64,000 bases of DNA, taken from the NCBI GenBank assembly GCA_044224705.1, contig JBGAJY010000002.1, positions 13,818 through 77,817 on the forward strand, given 5' to 3'. This document shows, piece after piece, positions 35,185 to 44,937 of the stretch. Position numbers and translations under genes: made by a program. The number at the start of each line of letters is the position of its first letter. Position 1 is the stretch's first letter. The notes beneath the pieces were generated by a model. It made no database searches. It saw only the letters and a program-made list of their open reading frames with translations, and was not told the DNA's origin. The DNA comes from M3007 sp044224705. Lineage in GTDB: Bacteria; Bacteroidota; Bacteroidia; Chitinophagales; Saprospiraceae.

Positions 35185-36125
35185 ATGTTCTTTCGACCGG
35201 TTTTACTGGGAGTACTGCTCCTGAACGCCATCCCTCTTTTTTCCCAAAACCAGATCGCCGATGCCGACGGCAACACCCGCGTACAAACCGAAGCCAACCC
35301 CAACGAAGACCGCATCCGCTTCAGACTGGGCGGCGTGGAAGTGCTGGTGATGCGCCGCACACCGAGCGGCCTCGTGCTTTTTGAAAACACCGGAAACGGC
35401 GCCAATACCTTTTTAGGAGAAAAAGCCGGCGAGGCCGAGGTGAGCGGCGGCGCCAATGTGTTTGTCGGATTTTTCGCCGGAAAAGCGAGCTCCGACGGCG
35501 GGTTCAACACCTTCGTGGGCGCCCAGGCGGGCATGGCCAACACGACGACGGGCGTTTCAAATACAACCTGCGCGCCGATGCGCCGGGGCTGGATTTTATT
35601 ATGGGACTGCAGCCGGTGACCTATCAGTTCGCCTACGACGTAGAACGCCTCTGCGCCGATCAGGGAGTGGCCGTGAACAATCTCGTGCACGTGCCGGAAA
35701 GCCCCGAAGACAATTATTCCCTGGCTTACGGCCAATTGGTGATCCCCTTGGTCCAGGCCGTACAGGAACAGCAGGCGCAGATCGCCTCACTCCAGGCGGA
35801 AGTCGAAACCCTGAAAAAACTGCTGCCGAATGCCCCCGGCGAACCGGCGACCACCCGGCTCTCCACCGGCCGCAACGCCTCGGTATTCCCCAATCCCGCC
35901 ACCGACGCACTGAACCTCCGTCTTGCCGGCTTTTTCGGACAAAACGAAATGGTAGCCGTGGTACTGACCGATGCAGCCGGAAGAGCTGTATTGCGGGAAA
36001 AAGTCGACGCGGAAAAACCTTCCGCCATCCTGTTGCCCAAGGACCTGGCCCCCGGCCATTATGCCGTGACCGTGCAGGCCGAAAACGGCGAACTGCTTTT
36101 TTCGGGGCTGATCATGAAACAGTAA
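35185..36125 (+). pseudogene. YadA-head/S74-tail T9SS protein, internally deleted and frameshifted
   Basis: The 5' part (35185-35619, ATG at 35185) encodes a signal peptide ending FSQ and YadA-head-like repeats (GANTFLGEKAG, FNTFVGAQAGMANTTTG), then runs into nonsense and stops. From about 35560 another frame (to 36125; internal ATG at 35601) encodes FKYNLRADAPGLDFIMG and LQPVTYQF, typical of the peptidase-S74/endosialidase-chaperone segment, then a coiled coil (LVQAVQEQQAQIASLQAEVE) and a T9SS domain beginning VFPNPATDALNLRL. Most head repeats and the start of S74 are missing. The junction GTTTCAAATACAAC reads GVSNT in one frame and RFKYN in the other, suggesting deletion across a short homology or a collapsed assembly. 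Confidence 0.75.
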
Positions 36126-36202
36126 AAAGAGCCAACCCAGCCGATTTAAATTGATTTTTTCCAATAATTCACTCCACCAGCCTTGCTATTACCAACTGAA
36201 CC

Positions 36203-36982
36203 ATGATGAAACAATTCTGCATTATCGCCTTGTTTGCATTCGCCCTGACCTTTGCCGTCAATTCCTGTAAAAAAGACAAAGAAAACAGCCCCAGGCCCAC
36301 CGTCATCACCGCCGCCGGCGACATCCTCCCGGCCATGAACGAGTACCGGGCCCTGCTGGGCGCCGACAACGGCGGCGACCCGGGGACGAAAAGCGCCTCG
36401 GGCTATCGCGAATTGAACTGGGACAGCCTGAGCGACGCCGAATCCGCCCCCAACCTGTACGCTCCCGACCTCTTCAACCAGCCCCTTGCGCCCCGTGCCC
36501 GCGGCATCGTGCTGAGCACGCCGGGCACCGGCCTCATGGTCAGCGCGGACAGCAACAACCCAACCGGCACGCCGACTTCTTTTGGCAATATCAATCCTTC
36601 CTACACGTCGATTTTTCCGCCGTTCAGCAGCGAAAGGGTGTTCTCGCCTGTGGGCAGCAACATCGTGGACGTGCGGTTTTTCGTGCCGGGCTCCGGCACA
36701 CCCGCCGTGGTGCGCGGATTTGGCGCCGTGTACATCGACGTGGACCGCCAGGAAAACACCGCGTTCGAATATTTCGACATCGATGACCGCTCGCTCGGGA
36801 CATACGCCACGCCGGTGCTGAACGAAGGGCACGTGTTTTTGGGCGTGGCCTTCCCCGAAGCCGTGGTGCACCGCGTCCGCATCGAATACGGCAACTCAGC
36901 CCTCGGCCCCAACGACGGCGGCAATGTGGATGTGGCGGTGATGGACAATTTCATTTTCGGAGAGCCGCAGGCCGCGCAGTAA
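36203..36982 (+). CDS. Secreted lipoprotein of an unnamed beta-rich family
   Basis: 259 residues. MMKQFCIIALFAFALTFAV is followed by the lipobox NSC, so lipid anchoring is expected. The mature protein has GDILPAMNEYRALLG, RELNWDSLSD, RGIVLSTPGTGLMVSAD, FGNINPSY and a C-terminal jelly-roll-like stretch (VRGFGAVYIDVDRQ). I recall the same motif order in uncharacterised secreted proteins from several phyla; no function is known to me. It follows the broken T9SS gene and precedes another secreted protein on the same strand; a shared transcript is possible. Confidence 0.8.
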   Translation: MMKQFCIIALFAFALTFAVNSCKKDKENSPRPTVITAAGDILPAMNEYRALLGADNGGDPGTKSASGYRELNWDSLSDAESAPNLYAPDLFNQPLAPRARGIVLSTPGTGLMVSADSNNPTGTPTSFGNINPSYTSIFPPFSSERVFSPVGSNIVDVRFFVPGSGTPAVVRGFGAVYIDVDRQENTAFEYFDIDDRSLGTYATPVLNEGHVFLGVAFPEAVVHRVRIEYGNSALGPNDGGNVDVAVMDNFIFGEPQAAQ

Positions 36983-37029
36983 AAGCCTTTTTGCGCGGCA
37001 TATTTTTTAATAAATCAAAAACCGTAACG

Positions 37030-37998
37030 ATGAAAAACATCCTCTTTTTGCTCGCCTTCACTGCGGGCAACCTGCTCCTGCCGTCCCTGTGCGGGGCCCA
37101 AACGCCGACCGACAAACAGGTACAAGCCATCGAAAACCTCATGGCCCCCCAACGCCAGAAGGTGCTCGCCGTACTCGAAGCCGACCCGACCGGTCAGTAC
37201 AAAACCTACAAGGCTGACCTGGAAACAATCGCCAAGGAAAAAGACCCGGCCCGGAAAGAAGAACTCGCCCAAAAACTGGAACGCGACCACCTGGAATTTA
37301 TCCGCAAAGCCTACGCAAAGGCCAATATCAACACCGCCGAACTGAGAAAACAGGTAGCTAAAATCCTGGGACACAACAACTTCCGTTTCGGCGAATTCGC
37401 CGACATCCAGATCGATGTCACGCTTCCGGCGGCCGCCCTGCCCGTCCGTTTTGACGAAACCCTGCTGTGCCCTTTTGACGTACAGGACGAAAGCGATAAC
37501 AACATGGTCGCTTCCCAATGCGATGCCGAGGCATTCGACTGCTCCATCGCGGTCGAATCGCTCGCCGAAATCGCCGGCGGCTGCCGCAGCAAAGCCGACG
37601 TGGGCGGCAAGATGGAATTGCCCGAAGGCACGTTCAACAACATCACCGTGGTGACCCAAACGGACATCAGTTACAAGGGCTGGGCATTTGCAGTAGCAGG
37701 CTACGCACAGATCAACGCCAAATTCGGCATTCGTTTTCGCGCACCGGGCGTGGACAAAACAGTGATGACCAAAGAAGTCTTCGCCATGGCGCCCGTCATC
37801 TGGTTCAGTTACGTGCACGGCGATCAGGACAACTTTACTGCGCAGGCCTCTTTTTCCGGCACTTTCAGCGGAGGCGCCAGCATCACCGCGCAGGTGCATA
37901 CGGAGGTTTTTGCCCTTTCCGTGCCCGTGCTGACGATCACCGAAATGGACGCCAACACCCTCAACATCGATTCCATACGGATCAGCGGATCGAATTAA
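37030..37998 (+). CDS. Secreted hypothetical protein
   Basis: 322 residues from the ATG at 37030. Signal peptide about 1-23 (ends CGAQ). A helical, charged segment (about 25-105, QRQKVLAVLEADPTGQYKTY) is followed by a beta-rich domain with several Cys (CPFDVQD, CDAEAFDCSIAVESLAEIAGG). No sorting domain and no recognised family. It lies 47 nt after the lipoprotein gene and 38 nt before the large adhesin, so the three may be co-transcribed. Confidence 0.75.
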   Translation: MKNILFLLAFTAGNLLLPSLCGAQTPTDKQVQAIENLMAPQRQKVLAVLEADPTGQYKTYKADLETIAKEKDPARKEELAQKLERDHLEFIRKAYAKANINTAELRKQVAKILGHNNFRFGEFADIQIDVTLPAAALPVRFDETLLCPFDVQDESDNNMVASQCDAEAFDCSIAVESLAEIAGGCRSKADVGGKMELPEGTFNNITVVTQTDISYKGWAFAVAGYAQINAKFGIRFRAPGVDKTVMTKEVFAMAPVIWFSYVHGDQDNFTAQASFSGTFSGGASITAQVHTEVFALSVPVLTITEMDANTLNIDSIRISGSN

Positions 37999-38036
37999 TT
38001 GACACTAACCACCATTTTTCATCACCGTACGACAAC

Positions 38037-41000
38037 ATGAAAAACATCTTTCTGCTCCTCATATTCAGCCTGTTAGCAACATTCGCCTACACCCAGGCCG
38101 TCGCCTGGGAGCTGAGTGCGCAGCCCGGCGACCAGACTTCCGATCCTGCCACTTTCCAGAGTTCTAATTTCAACAATTGCACCCTGACGCGCGGCGCCGG
38201 CGTGACGGCCACTACGGGCACCGGATCGATGAATTCCTCCGCCTGGTTCAGCGGCTCCGCATCGACCACGCTGGCCGACGCCATTGCGGGCAACGACTAT
38301 TACGAGTTCACGATCAACACGATCAACTGCCTTTTTTTCAACCCCACGACGATCAAGATCGTGCTGCGCAGCTCCGCGACAGGGCCGAATACAGCCACCC
38401 TGCGTTGTAGCTCCGACGGTTTTACGTCCAATATCGGCACCGTGACCGTGACGACAACGTCCACGGCATTCACGTTCAGTGAAACCATTTCACCCAATTC
38501 CTCGTCGGTGACCTACCGGCTCTACGGCTACGGCGCTGCCGCCGGCGGCGGCACGCCTTCGGCGGGTGGCACGATGCGCATCGGCAGTTCGGTGGTGGCG
38601 TCGGACAACGACCTGGAAGTTTTCGCTACAACGACCTTGCTCACCGTGGCTTCGGTGGCCAATATCACGGTGACGGATGGCGATGCGGTGCCGGCCACGA
38701 CGCTCAGCGCCAACGTGCCCGGGGCCGTCGTCAACTGGTCGCGCAGCGCCGAAAACATCGGCCTGGCGCCCACCAGCGGCACGGGCAATGTGCCGGCTTT
38801 TACGGCTTTCAACCCATCGGGCTCGCCGGTGACCTGCACTTTTACCGTTAGCGCTACGCTAGGCAGCTGCACGAGCGTAAACATGACGTTCACCATCACG
38901 GTGAATCCGGCGCCCTGCACCATCACGGTTGATTTTTTTGGGAATCCGAGCGCCTGCAACGACAACGGCACGCCCAACGACCCGACGGACGACTTTTTTA
39001 CCCAAAATATTCACGCCAGCTTTTTCAACCGCCCCACCACGGGCAGCTTGCAAATCGTACCCGGCGGTGATCAGATCGGCACCTATTCGATTCCGGTGAA
39101 CCAGATCATCGGCAACTCGCACACCTTCAATGGGGTGCAATTGAAGGCCGACGGCACGCCGACGAACATTCAGATGAATTTTACTGATTTGCCTGCCTGC
39201 ATCGACGCAGCCACCGGACCGACGGTGCAACCCTGTTCCACTCCGCCGCCATCCTGCGATATTACAAACATCAATTTTTTGGGAAATCCTTCTGCCTGCA
39301 ACGACAATGGCACGCCAAATGACCCCACCGATGATTTTTTTACACAGGATTTGCAGGCGATATTTTTCAATCGCCCAACAACCGGCAGTTTTCAGATACT
39401 GCCCGGCGGCGATGAGATCGGCGTTTATTCGATCCCGGTGAACCAGATTATCGGCAATGCACACATTTTCAACAATGTAAAATTTAAAGCGGATGGCACA
39501 CCCACAGTCGTCACAGTGAACTTTACGGACGCCCCTGCCTGCTCTGAGACGAAAACCGGGCCGACGATCCAGCCTTGTTCGGGCTCTTCCTGTGAAATCA
39601 TCGGTTATTCCTTCGCCAACATCGATCCCTGCAACGACAATGGCACCGGCAGCGACCCCTCCGACGATTTTTTCACCGTGGATGTGGACGTGATTTATTC
39701 CAACTCCAACAGCGGCGCGATCATTGTCCTCTCCGGAACGGATGTGGTGATGACCGCCAGTACGGCTGCTGCTATCGGGACGAATTTGACCAAAACCCTG
39801 ACCAATGTGAAACTCCGGGCCGACGGGCAGATCACCGATTTCACCGGCGCCATTCAGAATTCGGGCGGCGTCACGCAGTGCTCCTTGCCGGGCACGGGGC
39901 CCTCGGTGAATTCCTGCTCTTCGGGGCAGGCGAACTGTTCCATCACCGCACTGCAAATGTTAAACCTGGGCTCCTGCGACAACAACGGCACGCCCAATGA
40001 TCCCACGGACGATTTTTTTACCTCTGATATCAAAGTATTTTTTGTCAATCCGCCGACAACCGGGCAACTCACCATAACGGGATCCGATGTATTGAGTAAT
40101 AATACTTTTTCGGCGGCAAACGTCGCGGCAAGTGGAAGCCCGTTTTTTATTTCTAATCTTAAATTTCGGGCAGACGGCCTGCCTACATCTTTCGTAGCCC
40201 AGTTTACGGATGCTCCGGGCTGCAGCGCAGGAACCAATGTGCCTACCAACATAGGGCCTTGCTCCTTCCCGGCGCCGGTGCTGACCTGTCCACAGGCTGT
40301 AACGGTTTCCTGTACCGAAAACGTGCCCCCGGCAAGCCCTGCCAGCGTTTCCGAAACGCACAGCTGCCCGGGGAACGTCACCATTGTCCACCTCGGCGAT
40401 GCGAACAGCAATGTGGCTTGTATCAACAAATTCACCCTCACCCGCACGTACAAGGCTACTGACCAGTGCGGGCAAACGGCCACCTGTTCCCAGACGATCA
40501 CGGTGAATGATCAAACCCCGCCCACGGTCACCTGCCCGGTCAACGTGACGGTTTCCTGTGCCAATAACGTGCCGCCCGTGGATCTGAACGCGCTCGGCGT
40601 AACGGACAATTGTGCGGGAGCAATTGGTATCAGCAGGACTCTTTTGAGCGAAACTACCAGCAATCAGACTTGCGTCAATCGTTTTACCATCACGCGTACC
40701 TTCAGGGGCGGCGATGCCTGCGCCAACACAGCCACTTGCACCCAAACCATCACGGTGAACGACCAGACCAAACCCACGCTGAGTTGCCCTGCGAACGTGA
40801 CCGTTTCGTGTGCTAATAACGTTCCCGCAGCCAGCATCGCCTCGGTCACCGGCGTGAGCGACAACTGCGGCGGCTCGGTCACGGTGACCAATTCCCCTGC
40901 CGACGTGATCTCCAACCAGACCTGCGCCAACCGCTTTACCCTGACGCGCAGCTACACAGCCACAGACGCCTGCGGCAACTCGTCGGGCTGTGTCCAGACC

Positions 41001-43412
41001 ATCACGGTCAACGACCAGACACCGCCTACACTGACCTGCCCGGCCAACCTGACGGTGTCCTGCGCCGAACAGGTGCCGGCCTCGAACCCAGCCTCCGTAA
41101 CGGGTCTCAGCGACAACTGCGGCGGCACGGCCACGCCGAGCTTTTTCTCCGACGCCGTCAGTAACCAGACCTGCGCCAACCGCTTCACCCTGACGCGACA
41201 ATACCGCGCCACCGACGCCTGCGGAAACACAGCGTCGTGCACCCAGGTGATCACCGTGAACGACCAGACCGCGCCGACCTTCACTTCCGTGCCGGCCAAC
41301 GTGACGGTGGACTGCTATCTCGTGCCGGGCGTGGGCATGGCCACTGCCAGCGACAATTGTACGAGCGGCGCTACGGTCACTTTCCTCGGTGAGGTGAAAA
41401 CGCAGGGAATTTGCCCCGTTTTTTACATCCTTACGCGCACTTGGCGCGCTACCGACGTGTGCGGTAACAGCGCGACGGCCAGCCAGGTCGTCACCGTGAC
41501 CGACTACAACGCGCCGCAATTCATCGTGCCGCCCCAAAACGCCATCGTGGAATGCGGGCCGGATAACGCGGCGGAATTCCAGGCTTTTCTCGACAATTTC
41601 GGCGGCGCGGTAGTCCAAGACTGCGCGCAGATCACGTACACCCACGAAGACAGCCCGGTGCAGAACAACTCGTACAACTGCGGCAATACCTTCCGGAAAA
41701 ACATTCGTTTCATCGCCACCGACGAGTGCGGGAACTCCTCGTTCCGCGACGCCTCCTTTACGGTGGTGGATCAAACACCGCCGGTGTTCAGCACCCCGCC
41801 GCAGGACCTATCGGTCGAATGCCAGTCTGACGACAACGGCGAAAACGCTTTCATTGATTGGTTCGACAGCAATGCCGGGTTGTTCGTGGAGGATGCCTGC
41901 GGCGGCGTTTTTTTGGAAAAATTAATCATCCAGGAAAAAACCGGCTGCGGCGCTACCTGGTCAAAAACAGTTGAATTCCGCGCCACCGACGAATGTGGCA
42001 ACCTCTCAAAAACCACGGCCACCTTCGCCGTAGTGGACCATACGCCGCCCACCCTGGAATGCGCGCCCAACGGCAATAACCTGCTGTCCTGCATAGAAGA
42101 CCTGCCCGCTGCCGACCCTACTGCGATCAGCGCCTGGGATTGCAGCGGCGTCACCAGGATGCTGAAAGACACCTGGACCGTGGGCACAGGCTGCCCCGGC
42201 TACATGATGACGGTGTTCTACCGCTATGCCGTCACCGACGAGTGCGGCAACGAGTCGCTGTGCGAGCAAACCTTCCAGGTGGAGGAATCCGAGACGCCCA
42301 CACTGGTGTGTCCCGACACGATTCAATTGTCTTGCGTGAACGACATCCCTGGCCCGGTGCAACTGTTTGCCTACCTGAAAACGCAGCTGGCGGGCGCTTG
42401 TCCTTCGGGTTTTATCTCGGTGACCATCCTGTCCGACAGCGGCGAGCCGCAAAACGGCGCGACGCACCGCACGTATGCCTTCACGGCTAAAACGCACTGC
42501 GGTATCGTGACTTCGCCCTGCACGGTCACCTTCCACGCTACGGGCACCTGTAACCAATTGTGCACCGCTTCGCAAAGCGACTGGGGCGACCCGAACGGCA
42601 CGGTGGGTGGCATGTCTACCGACGATGCGCTCGCTGCGCTGCTGACGGAATACGGCCCGGTGACGGTGGGCGGCGGTGGCCACACTGTGTCGGCCGCTGA
42701 TGCGGCCTGCGTTCAGGAAATGTTGTTCGGTAGCGGCGACGGTATTTTCCTGCCGACGGGGCACTACGACTGCCCGCTGCCCGCGGCGCTGGCCAATCCC
42801 GATGGCTCGCTCAACAACCAATTGGCCGCCAACGCGATAGCCCTGCAACTCAACATCTGGTACAATCTCGAATTCAACGACCGCGACCTCGGTATACAGG
42901 ACATCCACAACCTGCCGCCCTGTCTGGTCGAATTCGCGCTGCTGAAAGATATGGGCCAGCACAGCACCGTGCAGGACTTGCTCGACCTCGTCAACCTGTA
43001 CCTGCAGGGCGCCGCAGGCTACTTCCCGCCCGAATACCCGGACGACCTGAACGTCGCACTCGACAACCTCAACTACTTCAGGGTGAATTGCACGCTCAAC
43101 GCGCCTTGTGAGCGCCCGGGACACGCCGTTCAAAAGCGCGATGCAGCCCCTGGTACCGCAGCCACGCTCCGTGTGTTCCCCAACCCGAGCACCGGTGCAG
43201 TCACGCTGGAATTTTGGGCGGAAAAGGACGAAGAGGTCATGCTGAGCATCGCGGATTTGCGCGGCGTGGTGTCCGAACGGCATGTCGAGGCTTCGAAGGG
43301 CTGGAACAGCATTGGGCTTTCATTCCTTAACCTGCCGGCGGGCATTTACGGTCTGACGCTTCAAAATGAAACAACCCGGCGCTCTTTGCGGGTCGTGAAA
43401 ATGGAGGATTGA
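38037..43412 (+). CDS. 1791-residue secreted adhesin: DNGT/DPxDDF repeats, HYR-like domains, T9SS type-A sorting domain
   Basis: ATG at 38037 with a signal peptide ending TQA. Residues 20-290 are beta-rich with no clear family. Four units of about 110 residues follow (starting near 307, 422, 532, 647), each opening with an acidic motif such as CNDNGTPNDPTDDFF, resembling a calcium-binding loop. From about 740 to 1450 come HYR/Ig-like domains with paired Cys (LTCPANVTVSC, RATDACGNTASCTQ, TVNDQTPP). A region with GYFPPEYPDD follows, then a sorting domain beginning VFPNPSTGAVTLEF and ending RVVKMED. Expected to be exported by T9SS and to act in adhesion or as a surface layer component. No enzyme domain found. 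Confidence 0.87.
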   Translation: MKNIFLLLIFSLLATFAYTQAVAWELSAQPGDQTSDPATFQSSNFNNCTLTRGAGVTATTGTGSMNSSAWFSGSASTTLADAIAGNDYYEFTINTINCLFFNPTTIKIVLRSSATGPNTATLRCSSDGFTSNIGTVTVTTTSTAFTFSETISPNSSSVTYRLYGYGAAAGGGTPSAGGTMRIGSSVVASDNDLEVFATTTLLTVASVANITVTDGDAVPATTLSANVPGAVVNWSRSAENIGLAPTSGTGNVPAFTAFNPSGSPVTCTFTVSATLGSCTSVNMTFTITVNPAPCTITVDFFGNPSACNDNGTPNDPTDDFFTQNIHASFFNRPTTGSLQIVPGGDQIGTYSIPVNQIIGNSHTFNGVQLKADGTPTNIQMNFTDLPACIDAATGPTVQPCSTPPPSCDITNINFLGNPSACNDNGTPNDPTDDFFTQDLQAIFFNRPTTGSFQILPGGDEIGVYSIPVNQIIGNAHIFNNVKFKADGTPTVVTVNFTDAPACSETKTGPTIQPCSGSSCEIIGYSFANIDPCNDNGTGSDPSDDFFTVDVDVIYSNSNSGAIIVLSGTDVVMTASTAAAIGTNLTKTLTNVKLRADGQITDFTGAIQNSGGVTQCSLPGTGPSVNSCSSGQANCSITALQMLNLGSCDNNGTPNDPTDDFFTSDIKVFFVNPPTTGQLTITGSDVLSNNTFSAANVAASGSPFFISNLKFRADGLPTSFVAQFTDAPGCSAGTNVPTNIGPCSFPAPVLTCPQAVTVSCTENVPPASPASVSETHSCPGNVTIVHLGDANSNVACINKFTLTRTYKATDQCGQTATCSQTITVNDQTPPTVTCPVNVTVSCANNVPPVDLNALGVTDNCAGAIGISRTLLSETTSNQTCVNRFTITRTFRGGDACANTATCTQTITVNDQTKPTLSCPANVTVSCANNVPAASIASVTGVSDNCGGSVTVTNSPADVISNQTCANRFTLTRSYTATDACGNSSGCVQTITVNDQTPPTLTCPANLTVSCAEQVPASNPASVTGLSDNCGGTATPSFFSDAVSNQTCANRFTLTRQYRATDACGNTASCTQVITVNDQTAPTFTSVPANVTVDCYLVPGVGMATASDNCTSGATVTFLGEVKTQGICPVFYILTRTWRATDVCGNSATASQVVTVTDYNAPQFIVPPQNAIVECGPDNAAEFQAFLDNFGGAVVQDCAQITYTHEDSPVQNNSYNCGNTFRKNIRFIATDECGNSSFRDASFTVVDQTPPVFSTPPQDLSVECQSDDNGENAFIDWFDSNAGLFVEDACGGVFLEKLIIQEKTGCGATWSKTVEFRATDECGNLSKTTATFAVVDHTPPTLECAPNGNNLLSCIEDLPAADPTAISAWDCSGVTRMLKDTWTVGTGCPGYMMTVFYRYAVTDECGNESLCEQTFQVEESETPTLVCPDTIQLSCVNDIPGPVQLFAYLKTQLAGACPSGFISVTILSDSGEPQNGATHRTYAFTAKTHCGIVTSPCTVTFHATGTCNQLCTASQSDWGDPNGTVGGMSTDDALAALLTEYGPVTVGGGGHTVSAADAACVQEMLFGSGDGIFLPTGHYDCPLPAALANPDGSLNNQLAANAIALQLNIWYNLEFNDRDLGIQDIHNLPPCLVEFALLKDMGQHSTVQDLLDLVNLYLQGAAGYFPPEYPDDLNVALDNLNYFRVNCTLNAPCERPGHAVQKRDAAPGTAATLRVFPNPSTGAVTLEFWAEKDEEVMLSIADLRGVVSERHVEASKGWNSIGLSFLNLPAGIYGLTLQNETTRRSLRVVKMED

Positions 43413-43439
43413 CCGAAGACCCGGGTTTGATATGTACTT

Positions 43440-43478
43440 GGGGTCGCGAAGCCTGATCGGTTTCGCGGCCCCTTTTTT
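43440..43478 (+). terminator. Rho-independent terminator after the large adhesin gene
   Basis: GGGGTCGCGAA (43440-43450) pairs with TTCGCGGCCCC (43462-43472), with one G-U pair and an 11-nt loop, and is followed by six T. It lies 28 nt after the adhesin stop. Confidence 0.92.
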
Positions 43479-43541
43479 CATGTTTTACATCTCCTTTACA
43501 TCGTTTTGCAAGCGTTTTCAAGGGCTCCGGGCATTGACCGG

Positions 43542-43549
43542 TACTTTTG
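43542..43549 (+). promoter_or_regulatory. -7 box for the small secreted protein
   Basis: TACTTTTG is an exact TAnnTTTG. It lies 33 nt upstream of the proposed TTG start at 43583, after the adhesin terminator, so it should open a new transcription unit. Confidence 0.6.
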
Positions 43550-43582
43550 CAGCACTGTTTTTCAAAAAACTATCCAGCTGAC

Positions 43583-43843
43583 TTGAAGCCGAAAATTTGT
43601 TTTCTCCTTGTTTTTCTTTTGAGCGCTTTGTTCCATCCCTGCGTTGGACAGAACCGCTTTACTCATTGTTCCGCCGCTTTCCTTGACGGGAACACGGGCA
43701 CGCTTTGGTCTTTTTCAAAAGCAACTTACCGGCAAATCCACATCCGTGATATTCTTGCAAAATGCAAAAAAGGGGATCATATCGTGCTGCTCACCTCAGA
43801 CGATGAGTTCGCGCTGCCGCACAACGATATTCTCATCCATTAA
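43583..43843 (+). CDS. Small secreted hypothetical protein (TTG start)
   Basis: 86 residues if translation starts at the TTG at 43583, giving MKPKICFLLVFLLSALFHP and a signal peptide ending VGQ. An earlier in-frame TTG at 43547 overlaps the -7 box and cannot be the start if that promoter is real. The mature part (about 60 residues, ending DEFALPHNDILIH) matches nothing I know. It is 21 nt ahead of the Asp-box protein gene and may share its transcript. Unusual start, so existence is moderately certain. Confidence 0.55.
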   Translation: MKPKICFLLVFLLSALFHPCVGQNRFTHCSAAFLDGNTGTLWSFSKATYRQIHIRDILAKCKKGDHIVLLTSDDEFALPHNDILIH

Positions 43844-43864
43844 AAAACCCAGGCTTTATCTCCC

Positions 43865-44893
43865 ATGATTCAGAAATTGATCATTACCTGCTTTTTGCTT
43901 GGCGGACTGTATTGGCCCGATTCACCCAAGCCACCGGAGCCAACAGCGCCAGCACACGTTACCGCGCAGCAAAATGGCGTCGTTTACCAGTCCCGCGACT
44001 TGGGGCTCAGCTGGGCGTCAGCCGAAGCCGGACTCCCGACGGACATGAACGTGAACTACATGGGTGCGCTCGACGGTCGCATACTGCTCGGCACCCGAAA
44101 TTACGGCCTCTATCAAAGTGATGCGAGCGGCGCCAACTGGCGCCCCTCGGCGGACATACCGTTTTTGTGGTTTAAAAAAATTACGACGCTTTATGTCGCG
44201 GACCGGGAGCTGTATGCCGGTCTGAACGGTGAAGGCCTGTATAAAAGCCTCGACGGCGGAAACGTCTGGCTGTCCATGTCGGAAAAATTGCCGGAAAAAG
44301 CGGTCTGGACCGTTATGAAGCGGGATAACGTGCTGATGGCCGGCACCGACAACGGCATCTTCAAATCGGCCGATGACGGAAAAACCTGGCAAAAAGTATG
44401 CGCCGAAGGTCCGGTATCCTCGCTGGCCGAACAAGACGGCGTGTGGTTCGGCAGCACCTTACACGGCGTCGTCCGCTCCCGCGACGGCGGTGCCAGCTGG
44501 GAACGCGTGCTCAGCGACGATCTGGCGCACAAAATTGCCGTCATCGACGGGAAAGTCCTCGTGTTCACCTACGACATAACGGTCCGCCCCTGGAAGGAGC
44601 AACAAGCCAGGCGGCAATATGACATGATCCGCGTGTCGAAGGACCGGGGGAATACCTGGAAAAACCTGGACCGGGGCCTGCCCGACGGGGATGTCTATGC
44701 GATCGTGAAAGCGGGGAAATACTGGATCTGCAGCCACGGCAGCGGTCTTTACCGTTCGGCTGACGAGGGCGCGCACTGGATTCCGGTCCGTCTTCCGACG
44801 GATATGGGGCGTTTCATGGACCTGATTTTTGTAAACGGTGTTATTTACGGCGGCACGGGCACGTTCGGCGTAGCGGGAGGTGGCGGATGTTAG
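43865..44893 (+). CDS. Asp-box (BNR) beta-propeller secreted protein
   Basis: 342 residues. A short N-terminal hydrophobic segment (IQKLIITCFLLGGLYW) acts as signal peptide or anchor. At least five BNR/Asp-box motifs are visible (SRDLGLSW, SLDGGNVW, SADDGKTW, SRDGGASW, SKDRGNTW), marking a sialidase/Ycf48-like beta-propeller. The Arg triad and Tyr of true sialidases are not evident, so a binding role is more likely. It lies between a small secreted protein and a membrane-anchored regulator on the same strand, possibly as part of the same sensing set. Confidence 0.8.
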   Translation: MIQKLIITCFLLGGLYWPDSPKPPEPTAPAHVTAQQNGVVYQSRDLGLSWASAEAGLPTDMNVNYMGALDGRILLGTRNYGLYQSDASGANWRPSADIPFLWFKKITTLYVADRELYAGLNGEGLYKSLDGGNVWLSMSEKLPEKAVWTVMKRDNVLMAGTDNGIFKSADDGKTWQKVCAEGPVSSLAEQDGVWFGSTLHGVVRSRDGGASWERVLSDDLAHKIAVIDGKVLVFTYDITVRPWKEQQARRQYDMIRVSKDRGNTWKNLDRGLPDGDVYAIVKAGKYWICSHGSGLYRSADEGAHWIPVRLPTDMGRFMDLIFVNGVIYGGTGTFGVAGGGGC

Positions 44894-44924
44894 CGCCCAG
44901 CTTACTTATTTATCGGCGGGGGGT

Positions 44925-44932
44925 TAACTTTG
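44925..44932 (+). promoter_or_regulatory. -7 box abutting the membrane regulator start
   Basis: TAACTTTG, an exact TAnnTTTG, with five nucleotides to the ATG at 44938. It argues for that ATG over the in-frame ATG at 44887, which overlaps the previous stop region, and for a leaderless or nearly leaderless message. Confidence 0.55.
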
Positions 44933-44937
44933 TGGTG

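Noticed and set aside
39960..41774. 604-codon open frame antisense to the large adhesin
   Set aside because: His/Arg/Gly/Val-rich shadow of the HYR-like repeats; the periodicity mirrors the sense repeats.
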